From NCBI GenBank assembly GCA_009920665.1, contig RFZL01000022.1, forward strand, positions 1 through 38,266: a stretch of DNA of 38,266 nucleotides. The letters are read 5' to 3'. The notes under the pieces were generated by a model. That model was not told where the DNA came from and did not search any database. It saw nothing but the letters and a program-made list of their open reading frames with translations. Positions 8,023 through 16,877 of the stretch are shown here, piece after piece. The DNA is from Alphaproteobacteria bacterium (GTDB lineage Bacteria; Pseudomonadota; Alphaproteobacteria; Puniceispirillales; Puniceispirillaceae). A program made the translations under genes and the position numbers. Numbering within the stretch: the stretch's first letter is position 1; each line of letters starts with the position of its first letter.

Positions 8023-9126
8023 TCACTCGGCGGCGTTGCCATGGCTGTCCGATTGACCGGGCCGCTCGATCATCAGTTTTTTCATTTTCTCGATCAGCGT
8101 CGTCCGCCGGAGTTTCAGCGCCTCGGCGGCCTGGCTGACCATGCCGTCAGATTTCGTCAGCGCCGCCTCGATCAGCACGACTTCAATATCGCGAAGGTGA
8201 CGTCGCAAGTCGATGCTTTCGAAATAGCTGAACCAGTCGGCGTAATGCGCCGGGTGCGGAAGCGGCGGCTCGCTGCTTTCGGTCATGATGTCGACGCCGC
8301 CAAGCCCCTGCGAGGCTTCCCATAGCGCATCCATTTCCTCGGCCCGGTCCGGTGCCTTCATGCGCAGCAGATTATCACGCACCTGCGTTGCCGTGATGGG
8401 CTGGCTTGGAAACATCACCATCGCCCGTTCCAGCACATTGCGAAGTTCGCGCACATTGCCCGGCCATGTATAGCGCGACAATTCAGCCATCGCGCTGTCA
8501 TCCAGTGTCGGTGCCGTGCTGTTCTGCGCCTTGGCCAGTGAGTTCATGATCGCGGCGGCAATCAGCGGAATATCCACATGCCGTTCGGCAAGGCTCGGCA
8601 CCTGCACCGGGAAGACATTGATCCGATAAAACAGGTCGGCCCGGAAGGCACCTTCGTCAACGCGTGACTGGATATTCTGGTGCGTCGCGCAGACAAGCCG
8701 GAAATCAACGGCGATTTCATCATTGCCACCAACGCGCTGCACCTTCCGGTCCTCAAGAACACGGAGCAGCTTGGTCTGCAGCGGCAGCGGCATGTCGCCG
8801 ATCTCGTCGAGGAACAGGGTGCCCCCGCGCGCCAGTTCCACCCGGCCTTCCCGCGGCTTGTCGGCACCGGTAAAGGCACCTTTCTCATGTCCAAAGATTT
8901 CGGATTCCAGCAATTCCGACGGAATCGCGGCGCAATTCACCGATACCAGCCGTCCGCTCCGGCCAGATGCCGCGTGGACGGCGCGGGCGACAAGCTCCTT
9001 GCCGGTTCCCGTCTCACCAAGCACAAGCACGCTTGTTGGTGAGGGGGCCACGACTTCTATGAGCCTTTTGAGCTCTTTAACCGGTGCAGATTGGCCAACA
9101 ATAATGTCGTCTATCGTGCTGTCCAT
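8023..9126 (-). CDS. Sigma-54-dependent activator (FleQ/FlrA-like core) with Fis-type HTH
   Basis: This 367-residue activator would drive RNA polymerase-RpoN at flagellar promoters. The AAA+ domain spans about residues 10-235: Walker A GETGTGKE (37-44), the sigma-54 contact loop GAFTGA (83-88), Walker [13 protein letters not shown], and [18 protein letters not shown]. The C-terminus has a Fis-type helix-turn-helix, [23 protein letters not shown]. There is no N-terminal receiver or FleQ regulatory domain: the AAA+ core starts almost at the first residue. The start at 9126 follows GGAGAAGAGG; the longer frame to 9174 lacks a good site. It diverges from the flbD-like operon, and palindromes in the shared region may be its own operators. 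FleQ, FlrA and FlbD homologues are the nearest functional analogues. Confidence 0.88.
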   Translation of the reverse strand: MDSTIDDIIVGQSAPVKELKRLIEVVAPSPTSVLVLGETGTGKELVARAVHAASGRSGRLVSVNCAAIPSELLESEIFGHEKGAFTGADKPREGRVELARGGTLFLDEIGDMPLPLQTKLLRVLEDRKVQRVGGNDEIAVDFRLVCATHQNIQSRVDEGAFRADLFYRINVFPVQVPSLAERHVDIPLIAAAIMNSLAKAQNSTAPTLDDSAMAELSRYTWPGNVRELRNVLERAMVMFPSQPITATQVRDNLLRMKAPDRAEEMDALWEASQGLGGVDIMTESSEPPLPHPAHYADWFSYFESIDLRRHLRDIEVVLIEAALTKSDGMVSQAAEALKLRRTTLIEKMKKLMIERPGQSDSHGNAAE

Positions 9127-9209
9127 CCTCTTCTCCACCCAATAAACAAATCTGAACGAGGCGATAGGCGTCAATATTTTGGGGAGACTACCGTCACATC
9201 GGGGTGAAT

Positions 9210-9223
9210 GTCAAAATTTTGAT
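9210..9223. promoter_or_regulatory. FleQ-box-like palindrome
   Basis: The core TCAAAATTTTGA is a perfect 12-base palindrome and the extended site is GTCA-N6-TGAT. The FleQ box of Pseudomonas, as I recall it, is GTCA-N6-TGAC, so only the last base differs. A half-matching copy, GTCA-N6-TGGG, lies 40 bases away at 9170-9183. Both are within 100 bases of the start of the FleQ/FlrA-like gene, as expected for autoregulation. Confidence 0.35.
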
Positions 9224-9394
9224 GCGGCTGATGTCACCACCGGGATTCTGTCGGAAACCTGACTCTTCGAAGGCTTGATCCTTGTTCCGCTCTTTGGCGG
9301 CGGCGCCAAGAAGATGATTTCCAGCCCCATTATAGAACTGAAAATTAACGAATATTTAAGAAAATTTGTTTTTTTTAGGCATTGCCGGCGTGGC

Positions 9395-9410
9395 TGGCAG
9401 GCTTCTTGCC
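9395..9410 (+). promoter_or_regulatory. Sigma-54 promoter of the flbD-fliE-fliF operon
   Basis: TGGCAG-N5-TTGCC with GG-N10-GC lies 41 bases ahead of the ATG at 9451. There is one mismatch in each half relative to TGGCAC-N5-TTGCW. Confidence 0.7.
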
Positions 9411-9450
9411 TTTGTGTTCGCAGTGACAGTTTCCGCTTGAGGCAAGAGAG

Positions 9451-10629
9451 ATGACCACAATTCGCCTTGAACATGACAAATTCGCGTCGGCAGACCGGCT
9501 GGCCAGCATACTTCAGGATCGGCTTCTGACAGTCACCAGCCTCGATGGTGACCCTGCGGGTGATCCGAAATCCGGCATCTATATATGCAGCGCCGCTTAT
9601 GAGGCGTCGATCGGCGGTGAGGCCGAGACCATCGCGAAAGGCCGTGCAGCACGGGCCGGTTCGATGATGATCATCGAGGAGAATGCCGACAGCTTTGCCT
9701 TGACAGAAACACTCGGCGGCAAGCTCATCCGCCTGGCCCTGCCGACGGCATTGGATGCGACAACAGCTGATGACTATGGCTTGCAACTGGCCGCGACCCT
9801 GGTTTCCGATGACCGCACGGTGGCCTGTGGCGACAAGGTCAGCCAGGATTTGCTGGCGCTGGCACGCCGTGTCGCACAAACCGATGTAACCGTGTTCATC
9901 AATGGTCCCACCGGCACAGGCAAGGAAGTCCTGGCCAAATTCATCCATAATCATTCCGAACGTGCCGAGGCACCTTTCGTGGCTGTGAATTGCGCCGCCA
10001 TTCCGGACAATATGTTGGAGGCGATCCTGTTCGGTCATGAAAAGGGTGCCTTTACCGGTGCGTCGACAGCCAACAAGGGCATCTTTAGAGCGGCAGATGG
10101 CGGTACGCTGCTTCTTGACGAGATCTCTGAAATGCCGATGGCGCTGCAGGCGAAGCTGCTTCGCGCGTTGCAGGAAAAGGCGGTGACGCCGATCGGCTCG
10201 CAGACCGACATTCCGGTCGATGTGCGTGTTGTGGCGACAACCAACCGCAACATGGCTGAGGAAATCCGCGCCGGACATTTTCGCGAGGATCTCTATTACC
10301 GTCTGAATGTGTTTCCCTTGAACACGGTCGCACTGGCGGCGCGCCCGGATGATATCGTTCCGGTTGCGACCTTTCTTTTGAACCGTCATATCAAATCCAC
10401 TTCAGATCTCCCGTGGCTTGCCGATGACGCCATCGAGGTGCTTCGCCGTTATGGCTGGCCCGGCAATGTCCGTGAACTTGAGAATGTTTTGCAGCGGGCA
10501 CTTGTTCTGGCCCGGGACGGTGTCGTCTCGGCGAGCGAGATTCTGATCGATGACGTGTTGGCCCAACGTCCGGATGAACTTCCAAACAGCATGGCGGCTG
10601 CCTTCCGGCAGAGTGCCGCCCAGGTCTGA
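9451..10629 (+). CDS. flbD: FlbD-like sigma-54 activator lacking a DNA-binding HTH
   Basis: This 392-residue protein sits immediately upstream of fliE-fliF. Residues 1-125 form a divergent N-terminal domain in the place of a receiver, without an obvious phosphorylatable Asp set. The AAA+ domain follows: Walker A GPTGTGKE (about 152-159), GAFTGA (199-204), GGTLLLDEISEMP, ATTNRN, and [20 protein letters not shown]. After that only about 35 residues remain, ending SMAAAFRQSAAQV, and no Fis-type helix-turn-helix is visible; FlbD of Caulobacter carries one. There is no sign of a frameshift, because the stop is followed at 36 bases by fliE. It may act without binding DNA or together with the HTH-bearing activator encoded divergently. 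The operon is itself preceded by a sigma-54 promoter, suggesting positive feedback. Confidence 0.85.
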   Translation: MTTIRLEHDKFASADRLASILQDRLLTVTSLDGDPAGDPKSGIYICSAAYEASIGGEAETIAKGRAARAGSMMIIEENADSFALTETLGGKLIRLALPTALDATTADDYGLQLAATLVSDDRTVACGDKVSQDLLALARRVAQTDVTVFINGPTGTGKEVLAKFIHNHSERAEAPFVAVNCAAIPDNMLEAILFGHEKGAFTGASTANKGIFRAADGGTLLLDEISEMPMALQAKLLRALQEKAVTPIGSQTDIPVDVRVVATTNRNMAEEIRAGHFREDLYYRLNVFPLNTVALAARPDDIVPVATFLLNRHIKSTSDLPWLADDAIEVLRRYGWPGNVRELENVLQRALVLARDGVVSASEILIDDVLAQRPDELPNSMAAAFRQSAAQV

Positions 10630-10665
10630 ATGGCCGGCGACACCGACCCAGCGGAGTAAAGAGAC

Positions 10666-10980
10666 ATGACAACCATCGGACCCATAAGCAGTTCTGTCGG
10701 CACCGCCCACGCGCAGGTGCTGAAGCGCGCCGAACAGGCGCTGCAGACCGAAAAGCCGACGCAAGCCTTCACCGACCGCATCACCAATGCGATCGACAAT
10801 GTGGCCGACGCGCAATCAAAGAGCGCCGAGCTGGCAAAGGCCTATGAGATGGGCCAGGAGAACGACCTCAGCAAGGTGATGATCAGTCAGCAGGTATCCT
10901 CGCTTGGTTTCCAGCTGACCCTGAATGTCCGCAACAAGGTGCTGAGCGCCTACAAGGACATCATGAACATGCCGGTCTGA
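10666..10980 (+). CDS. fliE: Flagellar hook-basal body protein FliE
   Basis: FliE links the MS ring to the proximal rod and is among the first export substrates. The product is 104 residues, the normal length. The C-terminal half is conserved: QENDLSKVMISQQVSSLGFQ followed by LTLNVRNKVLSAYKDIMNMPV, the signature ending of the family. GGAGTAAAGAG precedes the ATG. It lies 36 bases after the activator gene and 47 bases before fliF, so it is almost certainly co-transcribed with both. Confidence 0.95.
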   Translation: MTTIGPISSSVGTAHAQVLKRAEQALQTEKPTQAFTDRITNAIDNVADAQSKSAELAKAYEMGQENDLSKVMISQQVSSLGFQLTLNVRNKVLSAYKDIMNMPV

Positions 10981-11027
10981 TCCGGCCCCGATAAATCTGA
11001 CGGCTGACAATAACAGGAACCGAAACG

Positions 11028-12767
11028 ATGGCAGAAGCAACGACAGTAGTGGATCCGAATGCAAAGGCTCCCGAGGACGAGACCGCAACCGCGGTTGCCA
11101 CCGTGCCGACATCGGGTCCGATGGCGATCCTCTATCGCCTGACCGGCGGACAGAGCCTCCGTCAGGTGCTGCCAGCTGTCGGCGCCATCGTGATCTCGAT
11201 AATCGGATTGGTGTTCTTCGTTGTTTCGCAGCAGCCCGAGCGCACGACACTTTATGCCTCGCTGCCGGAAGGTGAAAAGGCGCGCGTTGTGGACGCGCTG
11301 AAGAATTCCGGCGTTGACGTGAGACTTGATCCGACCACCGGTGACGTGATTGTGCCGGTGTCCGATTATCATAGCTCGCGCATGACCCTTGCGGCGCAGG
11401 GGCTTCCTGCCTCGATCCCGGACGGCTATGACGCCATTGCGGACATACCGATGGGTTCCAGCCGATCAGTGGAGAGCGCCCGGCTAAAGCAAAGCCAGGA
11501 AATCGAACTGGCGCGTTCGATCAGCGAAATCGACGGCCTTGTGACGGCCCGGGTTCATCTCGCGATACCCGAGAAATCGGTCTTTGCCCGCGCGTCCACG
11601 CCGCCCTCGGCGTCGGTGTTCGTACAGATGGAGAATGGCCGCTCGCTGTCACGCCAGCAGGTGGATGCCATTGTTCATCTGGTGTCATCTTCGATTCCCT
11701 TCATGGCGAAGAATGATGTGACCGTTGTCGACCAGTATGGCAATCTGCTGTCCCGACCGCCGCAGGACAGCGCCGGCATGCTGTCCGATGCGCAGCTTGA
11801 ACACCGGATCCGGCTTGAGGATATCTACCGCAACCGCGTGATCGCCCTCGTCAGCCCGATTGTTGGTGCTGGTAACGTGACGGCGCAGGTCAATCTCGAT
11901 ATGGATTTCACCCGTAGCGAGATTACCGAGGAAATCGTCGATCCTGAAGGCAACGCCCTTCGCAGCGAACAGCGCAGCAATGACTATTCAAGCGAGGTCA
12001 CGGCCCGCGGTGTGCCAGGCGCCACCACAAACCGTGCGCCGACGCAGACTGAAATCGGCACGCAGCAGGGCGATGACGCCGGCAACGGGGCGATGAATAA
12101 CCGGTCCTCCAGCGAGACCCGCAACTATGAGGTCAGCCGCACCGTGTCCACGACACAGCGCCCGAGCAACGAGATCACACGGATCCATGCCGCGGTTCTC
12201 GTTCGTGAGATGGAAATTCTCAATCCGGAAACCGGTGTCATGGAAGTTCAGGAAATCCCGCAGGAAAAGCTGGACGAGATAACGGCCCTTGTCGCCAATG
12301 CCATCGGCATTGATGACGAGCGTGGTGATAGTCTGAATGTGTCCAGCTCGACCTTCGTGTCGGCACTCGAAGGCGTGAAGAAGCCCTGGTACGATATGGA
12401 CTGGGCGGTGAACATCATGCGCCAGGGACTGACAATTCTGATTATGGCTGTTGTTGTTCTTGGTGTGATCCGCCCGCTGATCCAACGGATCATGGTGCCG
12501 GCAGCGCAAGGCGGCCCGGGTGAGGCTGTTGTCAGCATGGATGATGATGTCGATCTCGATACGGTCGAGATCCAGGAGGGTGAGTCGCTCGAGGACATCA
12601 AGGCCAAGCTGAAGCCGAAGAAGGCGGCCATCTCGGCAGAAATGCTGGATACGGCGAACACCTATGATGATAAGGTGGCGGTCATCCGCATGATCGTCTC
12701 CGACGAGGCCGGCCGTGTCTCGAATGTCTTCAAGACGATGATGCAACAGGATATGGACACCGTGTAG
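11028..12767 (+). CDS. fliF: Flagellar MS-ring protein FliF
   Basis: FliF assembles the inner-membrane MS ring that houses the export gate and carries the C ring. The 579-residue protein has a first membrane helix at about residues 36-62 (LPAVGAIVISIIGLVFFVV), ring-building motifs including LYASLPEGEKARVVDALK, GVDVRLDPTTGDVIVP and LARSISEIDGLVTARVHLAIP, and the segment around EYELNKT-equivalent SSETRNYEVSRTVSTTQRPS. A second helix at about 465-490 (GLTILIMAVVVLGVIRPLI) precedes a C-terminal FliG-binding tail near SDEAGRVSNVFKTMMQQD. All expected parts are present and the length is normal. The following gene is fliG, 57 bases away. Confidence 0.96.
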   Translation: MAEATTVVDPNAKAPEDETATAVATVPTSGPMAILYRLTGGQSLRQVLPAVGAIVISIIGLVFFVVSQQPERTTLYASLPEGEKARVVDALKNSGVDVRLDPTTGDVIVPVSDYHSSRMTLAAQGLPASIPDGYDAIADIPMGSSRSVESARLKQSQEIELARSISEIDGLVTARVHLAIPEKSVFARASTPPSASVFVQMENGRSLSRQQVDAIVHLVSSSIPFMAKNDVTVVDQYGNLLSRPPQDSAGMLSDAQLEHRIRLEDIYRNRVIALVSPIVGAGNVTAQVNLDMDFTRSEITEEIVDPEGNALRSEQRSNDYSSEVTARGVPGATTNRAPTQTEIGTQQGDDAGNGAMNNRSSSETRNYEVSRTVSTTQRPSNEITRIHAAVLVREMEILNPETGVMEVQEIPQEKLDEITALVANAIGIDDERGDSLNVSSSTFVSALEGVKKPWYDMDWAVNIMRQGLTILIMAVVVLGVIRPLIQRIMVPAAQGGPGEAVVSMDDDVDLDTVEIQEGESLEDIKAKLKPKKAAISAEMLDTANTYDDKVAVIRMIVSDEAGRVSNVFKTMMQQDMDTV

Positions 12768-12824
12768 ACTGGCCCAGCCAGTTTACACCCGACCAGAACG
12801 CCCATTCAGGCAAGTGAGGTTGTC

Positions 12825-13780
12825 ATGGCAGAGCAGATGAATGAAGAAGATGCTGATTCAGTTTATGATTCCCTGACGGGAACACAGAAATCGGCCATCC
12901 TGATGATGCTTCTCGGCGAAGAGGAAGCCTCCGAAATTCTGCGTAACCTGTCTCCACGCGAGGTGCAACACCTTGGCACGGCGATGTATTCGGTGCAGGG
13001 TCTGGACCAGGACACGGTGAACCGGGTTCTCGACGAATTCCTGGCGATCATCAAGGAACAGACAAGCCTCGGCCTTGGAGCCGGCAACTATATCCGCAAT
13101 GTGATGACGCGCGCGCTTGGTGAGGACAAGGCGGAGTCGGTCCTCAGCCGGATCACCCCGTCCAGCACTGATCGCCCGATCGAGATTCTCGACTGGATGG
13201 ACGCCCGCTCGATCGCCGAGCTGATCATCGACGAGCACCCGCAGATCATTGCGCTGATCATCTCCTACTGCAGACGGTGCAGCCCGATGCGCTGCGCGAG
13301 CTCGAGGACGTCATGCAACGCAAGTTCAAGGCGAACACCTCGCTTCGCGCCTCGCAGGTTGGCGGTGTGACGGCGGCTGCAAAGATCATGAACTTCACCA
13401 AGCAGGCAATGGAGGCGCGCATCATGAACGCGCTGAAGGATGATGATGAGGATCTCATGGTCGCCATCCAGGAAAGCATGTTCGTCTTCGACAACCTCGT
13501 CATGTCCGACGACAAGTCGCTGCAGACGCTGCTTCGCAGTGTCGACACCGAGGATCTGGTGCTGGCGCTCAAGGGTGCCGACGAGCCGCTTCGTGACAAG
13601 CTGTTCAGCTGCATGTCCTCGCGCGCCGCGGCGAATCTGCAGGATGAGATGGAGGCCCTTGGTCCGGTGCGCCTGACCGAGGTTCAGGAAGCACAGAAAC
13701 GTATCATCAATGTCGCACGCCGGATGTCGGATGAGGGCTCCATCGTCCTTGCCGGCCGTGGCGGCGATGACTTCGTCTAG
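12825..13780 (+). pseudogene. fliG: Flagellar motor switch protein FliG, internal deletion with frameshift
   Basis: FliG is the C-ring subunit that touches the stator and generates torque. The first frame (12825-13268) is normal FliG from MAEQMNEEDADSVYDSLTG through IDEHPQIIALIISY. The second frame, entering at 13268 as LQTVQPDALRELEDVM, runs normally to GRGGDDFV at 13780. By comparison with FliG of E. coli, about 27 residues of the middle domain are missing between ISY and LQT. The reading frame changes at the same point, so the missing DNA is 3n+1 bases, near 82. One base (C at 13268) can belong to either side. As written, translation stops at 13370 after an out-of-frame tail. Because every neighbour is intact this could be a collapsed assembly error; otherwise the strain would be non-flagellate. 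Confidence 0.9.
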
Positions 13781-13797
13781 GTGGAGGGGACAGGGTG

Positions 13798-15024
13798 ATG
13801 TCGTCCGGCACCACATCAAGTGAAAGGCTGACCGAGACTCTCGATGCGGCCGTCGCCGAGGATGCCCAGCAGGGCCGCCTCGATGACACCGAGATCCAGC
13901 GTCTTGTCGTTTTGTCACGGGATGCTTCCTATCAGCCTTCCGAGCGTGTGCCGGTAAAGACGGTGGAAGTGTTCGAGCCACGCTCCCTCGTGTCGATCGC
14001 GATGGATGCGCAGCGCCGCCGTGAGGCCGAAATGCGGACCGCCGCTGCGGCTGGTGCGTTGGTTGATCCCGATTCTGCCACCGGCCCCGAATTGTCAGAA
14101 GGTGACGCCGTCGCAGATGGTCCTTTACCTGAGGCCCCGCAAGCCGGTCCGATTGCCGGGAATGGTGACATTCCCGCTGCTGGCGAGACTGAGCAGGCGG
14201 CCACGGATGATGCTGGCGAGGCGTTGTCGACCGAGGTTGCTGATGAGCCTGCTGAGGAAGAGGCGGCGACGCAAGGCAATTCCCAGATTGATTTCGAAGC
14301 CGGGCGTGAAGCCGGGCTCGAAGAAGGCCGCAAGAGCGGGTTTGAAGAAGGCCATGCAAAGGGGCTTGAGGAAGGTCGCGCTGCCGGCCGTGCCGAGGCG
14401 TCGGCGCAGCTTGAGCGCGCCATCCAGGCTTTTGAAGCCGCGGCTGCGAAACTTGGCGGCCTGACGGAGATCGATAGCAGCGCGCTTGGCGAGAGTATTC
14501 ATAACACCATTCTGACGCTTGCCAGCGAGCGCGCCGGGCGCGCCATCGCCGAGCAGCCGGACGCCTTTGCCGACCGGATCGAAGGTCTACTTGCCGCCAT
14601 TCGCACGGCTTCCGGGCAACCGGTCATCCATCTGAACCCAGGTGACCTTGGCAGCATCCAGCCACTTGTCGAAACGCGTGAGAAGCTTCGTCATTGCAGC
14701 TTTGTCGCCGCGCCCGACCTTGCCGCCGGTGATCTGACGGTAACCGTTGGAACGATCGGCATTGACGATATTCTGCTGCCTGCGTCGGCGGAAACCGGCC
14801 CTGCCGATGAGACACCGTCCAAAGTCCCGATGACAGACAGTCCGGCTTCCGAAGGCCTGAAGCCCGACGCATCCGAAGCCATGTCGGAAATCACCGATTC
14901 TGTAGCCGAACAACCTGCCGAACAATCTGCCGAACAATCTGCTGAACAGGCGGCAGGCGTGGAGATCGCCGCAGCGGACGCTGATACCGAAGCGGAAACC
15001 GCACCAGGTGAATCTGATGACTGA
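13798..15024 (+). CDS. fliH: Flagellar export regulator FliH, long form
   Basis: FliH binds and restrains the export ATPase FliI and docks it to the C ring. The protein is 408 residues from the ATG at 13798 (GTG at 13795 is also possible), against a usual ~230. The diagnostic part is a run of GxxxG-type repeats at about residues 168-200: EAGLEEGRKSGFEEGHAKG followed by LEEGRAAGRAEA. A C-terminal FliH/V-ATPase-E-like domain follows (LAAIRTASGQPVIHLNPGDLG to IGIDDILLPA). Extra length comes from an acidic Ala/Glu/Asp-rich N-terminal linker and an acidic tail with a short AEQ-type repeat. GGAGGGG precedes the start; the 3' end overlaps fliI by eight bases. Confidence 0.9.
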   Translation: MSSGTTSSERLTETLDAAVAEDAQQGRLDDTEIQRLVVLSRDASYQPSERVPVKTVEVFEPRSLVSIAMDAQRRREAEMRTAAAAGALVDPDSATGPELSEGDAVADGPLPEAPQAGPIAGNGDIPAAGETEQAATDDAGEALSTEVADEPAEEEAATQGNSQIDFEAGREAGLEEGRKSGFEEGHAKGLEEGRAAGRAEASAQLERAIQAFEAAAAKLGGLTEIDSSALGESIHNTILTLASERAGRAIAEQPDAFADRIEGLLAAIRTASGQPVIHLNPGDLGSIQPLVETREKLRHCSFVAAPDLAAGDLTVTVGTIGIDDILLPASAETGPADETPSKVPMTDSPASEGLKPDASEAMSEITDSVAEQPAEQSAEQSAEQAAGVEIAAADADTEAETAPGESDD

Positions 15025-16342
15025 CCTGACCCGTGGACTCATCTCAGACATCGACCTGATGGCCAGTGACCGTCGCCTGTCGATGTTTGGCCATGTCAGC
15101 CGGTTTGACGGGCAGATGATCGAATGTGGCGGCTTCCCGGCAAATATCGGGTCGCTCTGTCATGTGGAAACGGATGATGACGAGCCCGCGGTGGCGGAAC
15201 TGATCGGCTTCAACAATGGCAATAACCTGCTCTCGCTGCACCGGTTCGGGGCGCGGATCAGGGTCGGCGCCAGGGTGACGCTTGCCGATGATGGCGCGAA
15301 CATTCAGGTTGGCGATGGCTTGCTTGGCCGCATTACCGACGCGCTTGGCAATCCGATTGATGGCGGGTCAGACATGCGGCTTGACGGCCGCTGGCCGCTC
15401 ATGGGGCGCGAGATCAACCCGCTGGCACGAAAGCCGGTCGAGGCACCGCTGGATGTCGGGGTGCGGGCGATCAACGCGCTCCTGACCGTCGGCAAGGGAC
15501 AGAGGATCGGCATTATCGCCGGCTCGGGTGTTGGAAAATCCGTGCTTCTTGGCATGATGAGCCGTTTTACCACGGCGGATGTCGTCGTCGTCGGGATGAT
15601 CGGTGAGCGTGGCCGCGAGGTTGGTGAATTCGCGAAAACCGTCCTTGATGGCGAGGCAGCGGCGCGCACGACTATTGTTGCCGTGCCTGCCGACCGTTCG
15701 CCACTGCTGCGCATTCGTGGCGCGGAACGCGCGACCGCTATCGCCGAATATTATCGTGACCGGGGCAAGGATGTGCTGCTGATCATGGACTCGCTGACCC
15801 GTGTGGCGCATGCCCGCCGGGAAATCGGTCTCGCGCTCGGTGAGCAGCCGACGGCAAAAGGCTATCCGCCATCCGTTGTCTCGATGATACCGCGATTGAT
15901 CGAAAGAACCGGAAGCGGATCTGCCGGTCAGGGCACGATCACTTCAATCTACACTGTTCTTGCCGATGGTGACGACACCAATGATCCGGTTGTCGATACC
16001 GCACGTGCGATCCTTGATGGTCACATCCTGTTGTCACGCCAGCAGGCCCAGATGGGGGTCTACCCGGCCATTGACGTGCCGTCCTCGGTCAGTCGCGTGA
16101 TGAATGACATTGTTGACGCGGGGCAGAGTGAAGCAGCACGGAAATTCCGCCGTCTTGTTTCCCTCTATCTGGAAAATCGGGATCTCATATTGATGGGCGG
16201 CTATGCGCCGGGGCAGGATGCCGATCTTGATCTTGCGGTCAATCTGTGGCCGCAATTGATGGATCTGATCCAGCAGAGTGGTGCTGACAAGGCTGCCTTC
16301 GGTGCCAGTCGCAATGCTCTGGTCGGGTTGATGGGGGGCTGA
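15017..16342 (+). CDS. fliI: Flagellum-specific export ATPase FliI
   Basis: FliI is a hexameric F1-beta-like ATPase that helps load substrates into the flagellar type III export gate. The product is 441 residues from the ATG at 15017. A GTG nine bases upstream is possible, but AGGTG fits the ATG better. Motifs: GSGVGKS Walker A (169-175), IGERGREVGEF, LLIMDSLTRVAHARREIGLA (Walker B region) and AMGEQPT-equivalent ALGEQPTAKGYPPSVVSMIPRL. The type III ATPase signature (ERTGSGSAGQGTITSIYTVL then DDTNDPVVDTARAILDGHI) is clear. It overlaps fliH by eight bases and is followed by fliJ after two bases, forming a tight fliHIJ unit. Confidence 0.96.
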   Translation: MTDLTRGLISDIDLMASDRRLSMFGHVSRFDGQMIECGGFPANIGSLCHVETDDDEPAVAELIGFNNGNNLLSLHRFGARIRVGARVTLADDGANIQVGDGLLGRITDALGNPIDGGSDMRLDGRWPLMGREINPLARKPVEAPLDVGVRAINALLTVGKGQRIGIIAGSGVGKSVLLGMMSRFTTADVVVVGMIGERGREVGEFAKTVLDGEAAARTTIVAVPADRSPLLRIRGAERATAIAEYYRDRGKDVLLIMDSLTRVAHARREIGLALGEQPTAKGYPPSVVSMIPRLIERTGSGSAGQGTITSIYTVLADGDDTNDPVVDTARAILDGHILLSRQQAQMGVYPAIDVPSSVSRVMNDIVDAGQSEAARKFRRLVSLYLENRDLILMGGYAPGQDADLDLAVNLWPQLMDLIQQSGADKAAFGASRNALVGLMGG

Positions 16343-16344
16343 TC

Positions 16345-16761
16345 ATGGCCCGCGGACGCAGCGTTTTCCATCTGATGGCACTGAAACAGAAAGTGGCACT
16401 GGCGCGAAAGACCAAGGCCGTCAACACGCTGCAGGAAGAACTCAACCGCACCGAGAATGTCCGTGACCGGCTGGAAGAAATGGCCGAGGGCATGACGGTG
16501 CCGCTTGGCAAGACAACGGTCGGTCATTTGCGGTCGGCAAGCTGGTATGGCAATCAGGTTCAGGAACAGCTGAAGACGATTTCCAATCGCGCCGAGTTCC
16601 TGTCCGAGGAGGTGGCAAGCCACCGCCGTGATGCGGCGCGCGTGCGGCATCAGCATAATCTCGCGGTCGAGAAGGGCGAAGCGCATGACCGCCAGCAGCG
16701 GGATCTTCGTGAGGAAAAGGCAGAGGCCGCCCTGCCGCCGCGCCGGTCGTTCAAGCGCTAG
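16345..16761 (+). CDS. fliJ: FliJ-type flagellar export stalk protein
   Basis: FliJ is a small coiled-coil protein that sits in the FliI ring like the gamma subunit of F1 and activates the export gate. This 138-residue protein is almost wholly alpha-helical and highly charged, with heptad-like runs such as LQEELNRTENVRDRLEEMAE and NLAVEKGEAHDRQQRDLREE. Length, coiled-coil character and position two bases after fliI fit FliJ; sequence identity in this family is always low, so context carries most of the weight. It ends 38 bases ahead of a sigma-54 promoter driving fliK. Confidence 0.85.
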   Translation: MARGRSVFHLMALKQKVALARKTKAVNTLQEELNRTENVRDRLEEMAEGMTVPLGKTTVGHLRSASWYGNQVQEQLKTISNRAEFLSEEVASHRRDAARVRHQHNLAVEKGEAHDRQQRDLREEKAEAALPPRRSFKR

Positions 16762-16798
16762 GATTGCCGCGCGCCGGCATTGCCGACATTTCCCGATC

Positions 16799-16814
16799 TG
16801 GCATTAATCTTGCA
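16799..16814 (+). promoter_or_regulatory. Sigma-54 promoter of fliK
   Basis: TGGCAT-N5-TTGCA with GG-N10-GC is a near-perfect match in the fliJ-fliK gap, 64 bases ahead of the fliK start. It divides the long cluster into separately driven segments. Confidence 0.72.
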
Positions 16815-16877
16815 GCACAGCCCTCGGGCGATCCCCCCTTTGCATGCAGCGGGGTGCCTGAAAGGAATAGGGCGGAC

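Larger units (their letters stand above)
9127..9450. promoter_or_regulatory. Shared regulatory region between the two sigma-54 activator genes
   Basis: This is a 324-base divergent intergenic stretch with no credible gene. It contains two related AT-rich motifs 40 bases apart (9171-9182 and 9211-9222), an AT-rich tract at about 9345-9377, and a sigma-54 promoter for the flbD-like gene at 9395-9410. The minus-strand gene probably uses an ordinary promoter here, but I cannot point to a confident -35/-10 pair. Confidence 0.6.

Noticed and set aside
9211-10389. Minus-strand frame of 392 residues
   Set aside because: Antisense of the flbD-like gene, whose AAA+ motifs are unmistakable on the plus strand.
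13265-14359. Minus-strand frame of 364 residues over fliG and fliH
   Set aside because: Shadow frame rich in Arg, His and Gln; fliG and fliH motifs are on the plus strand.
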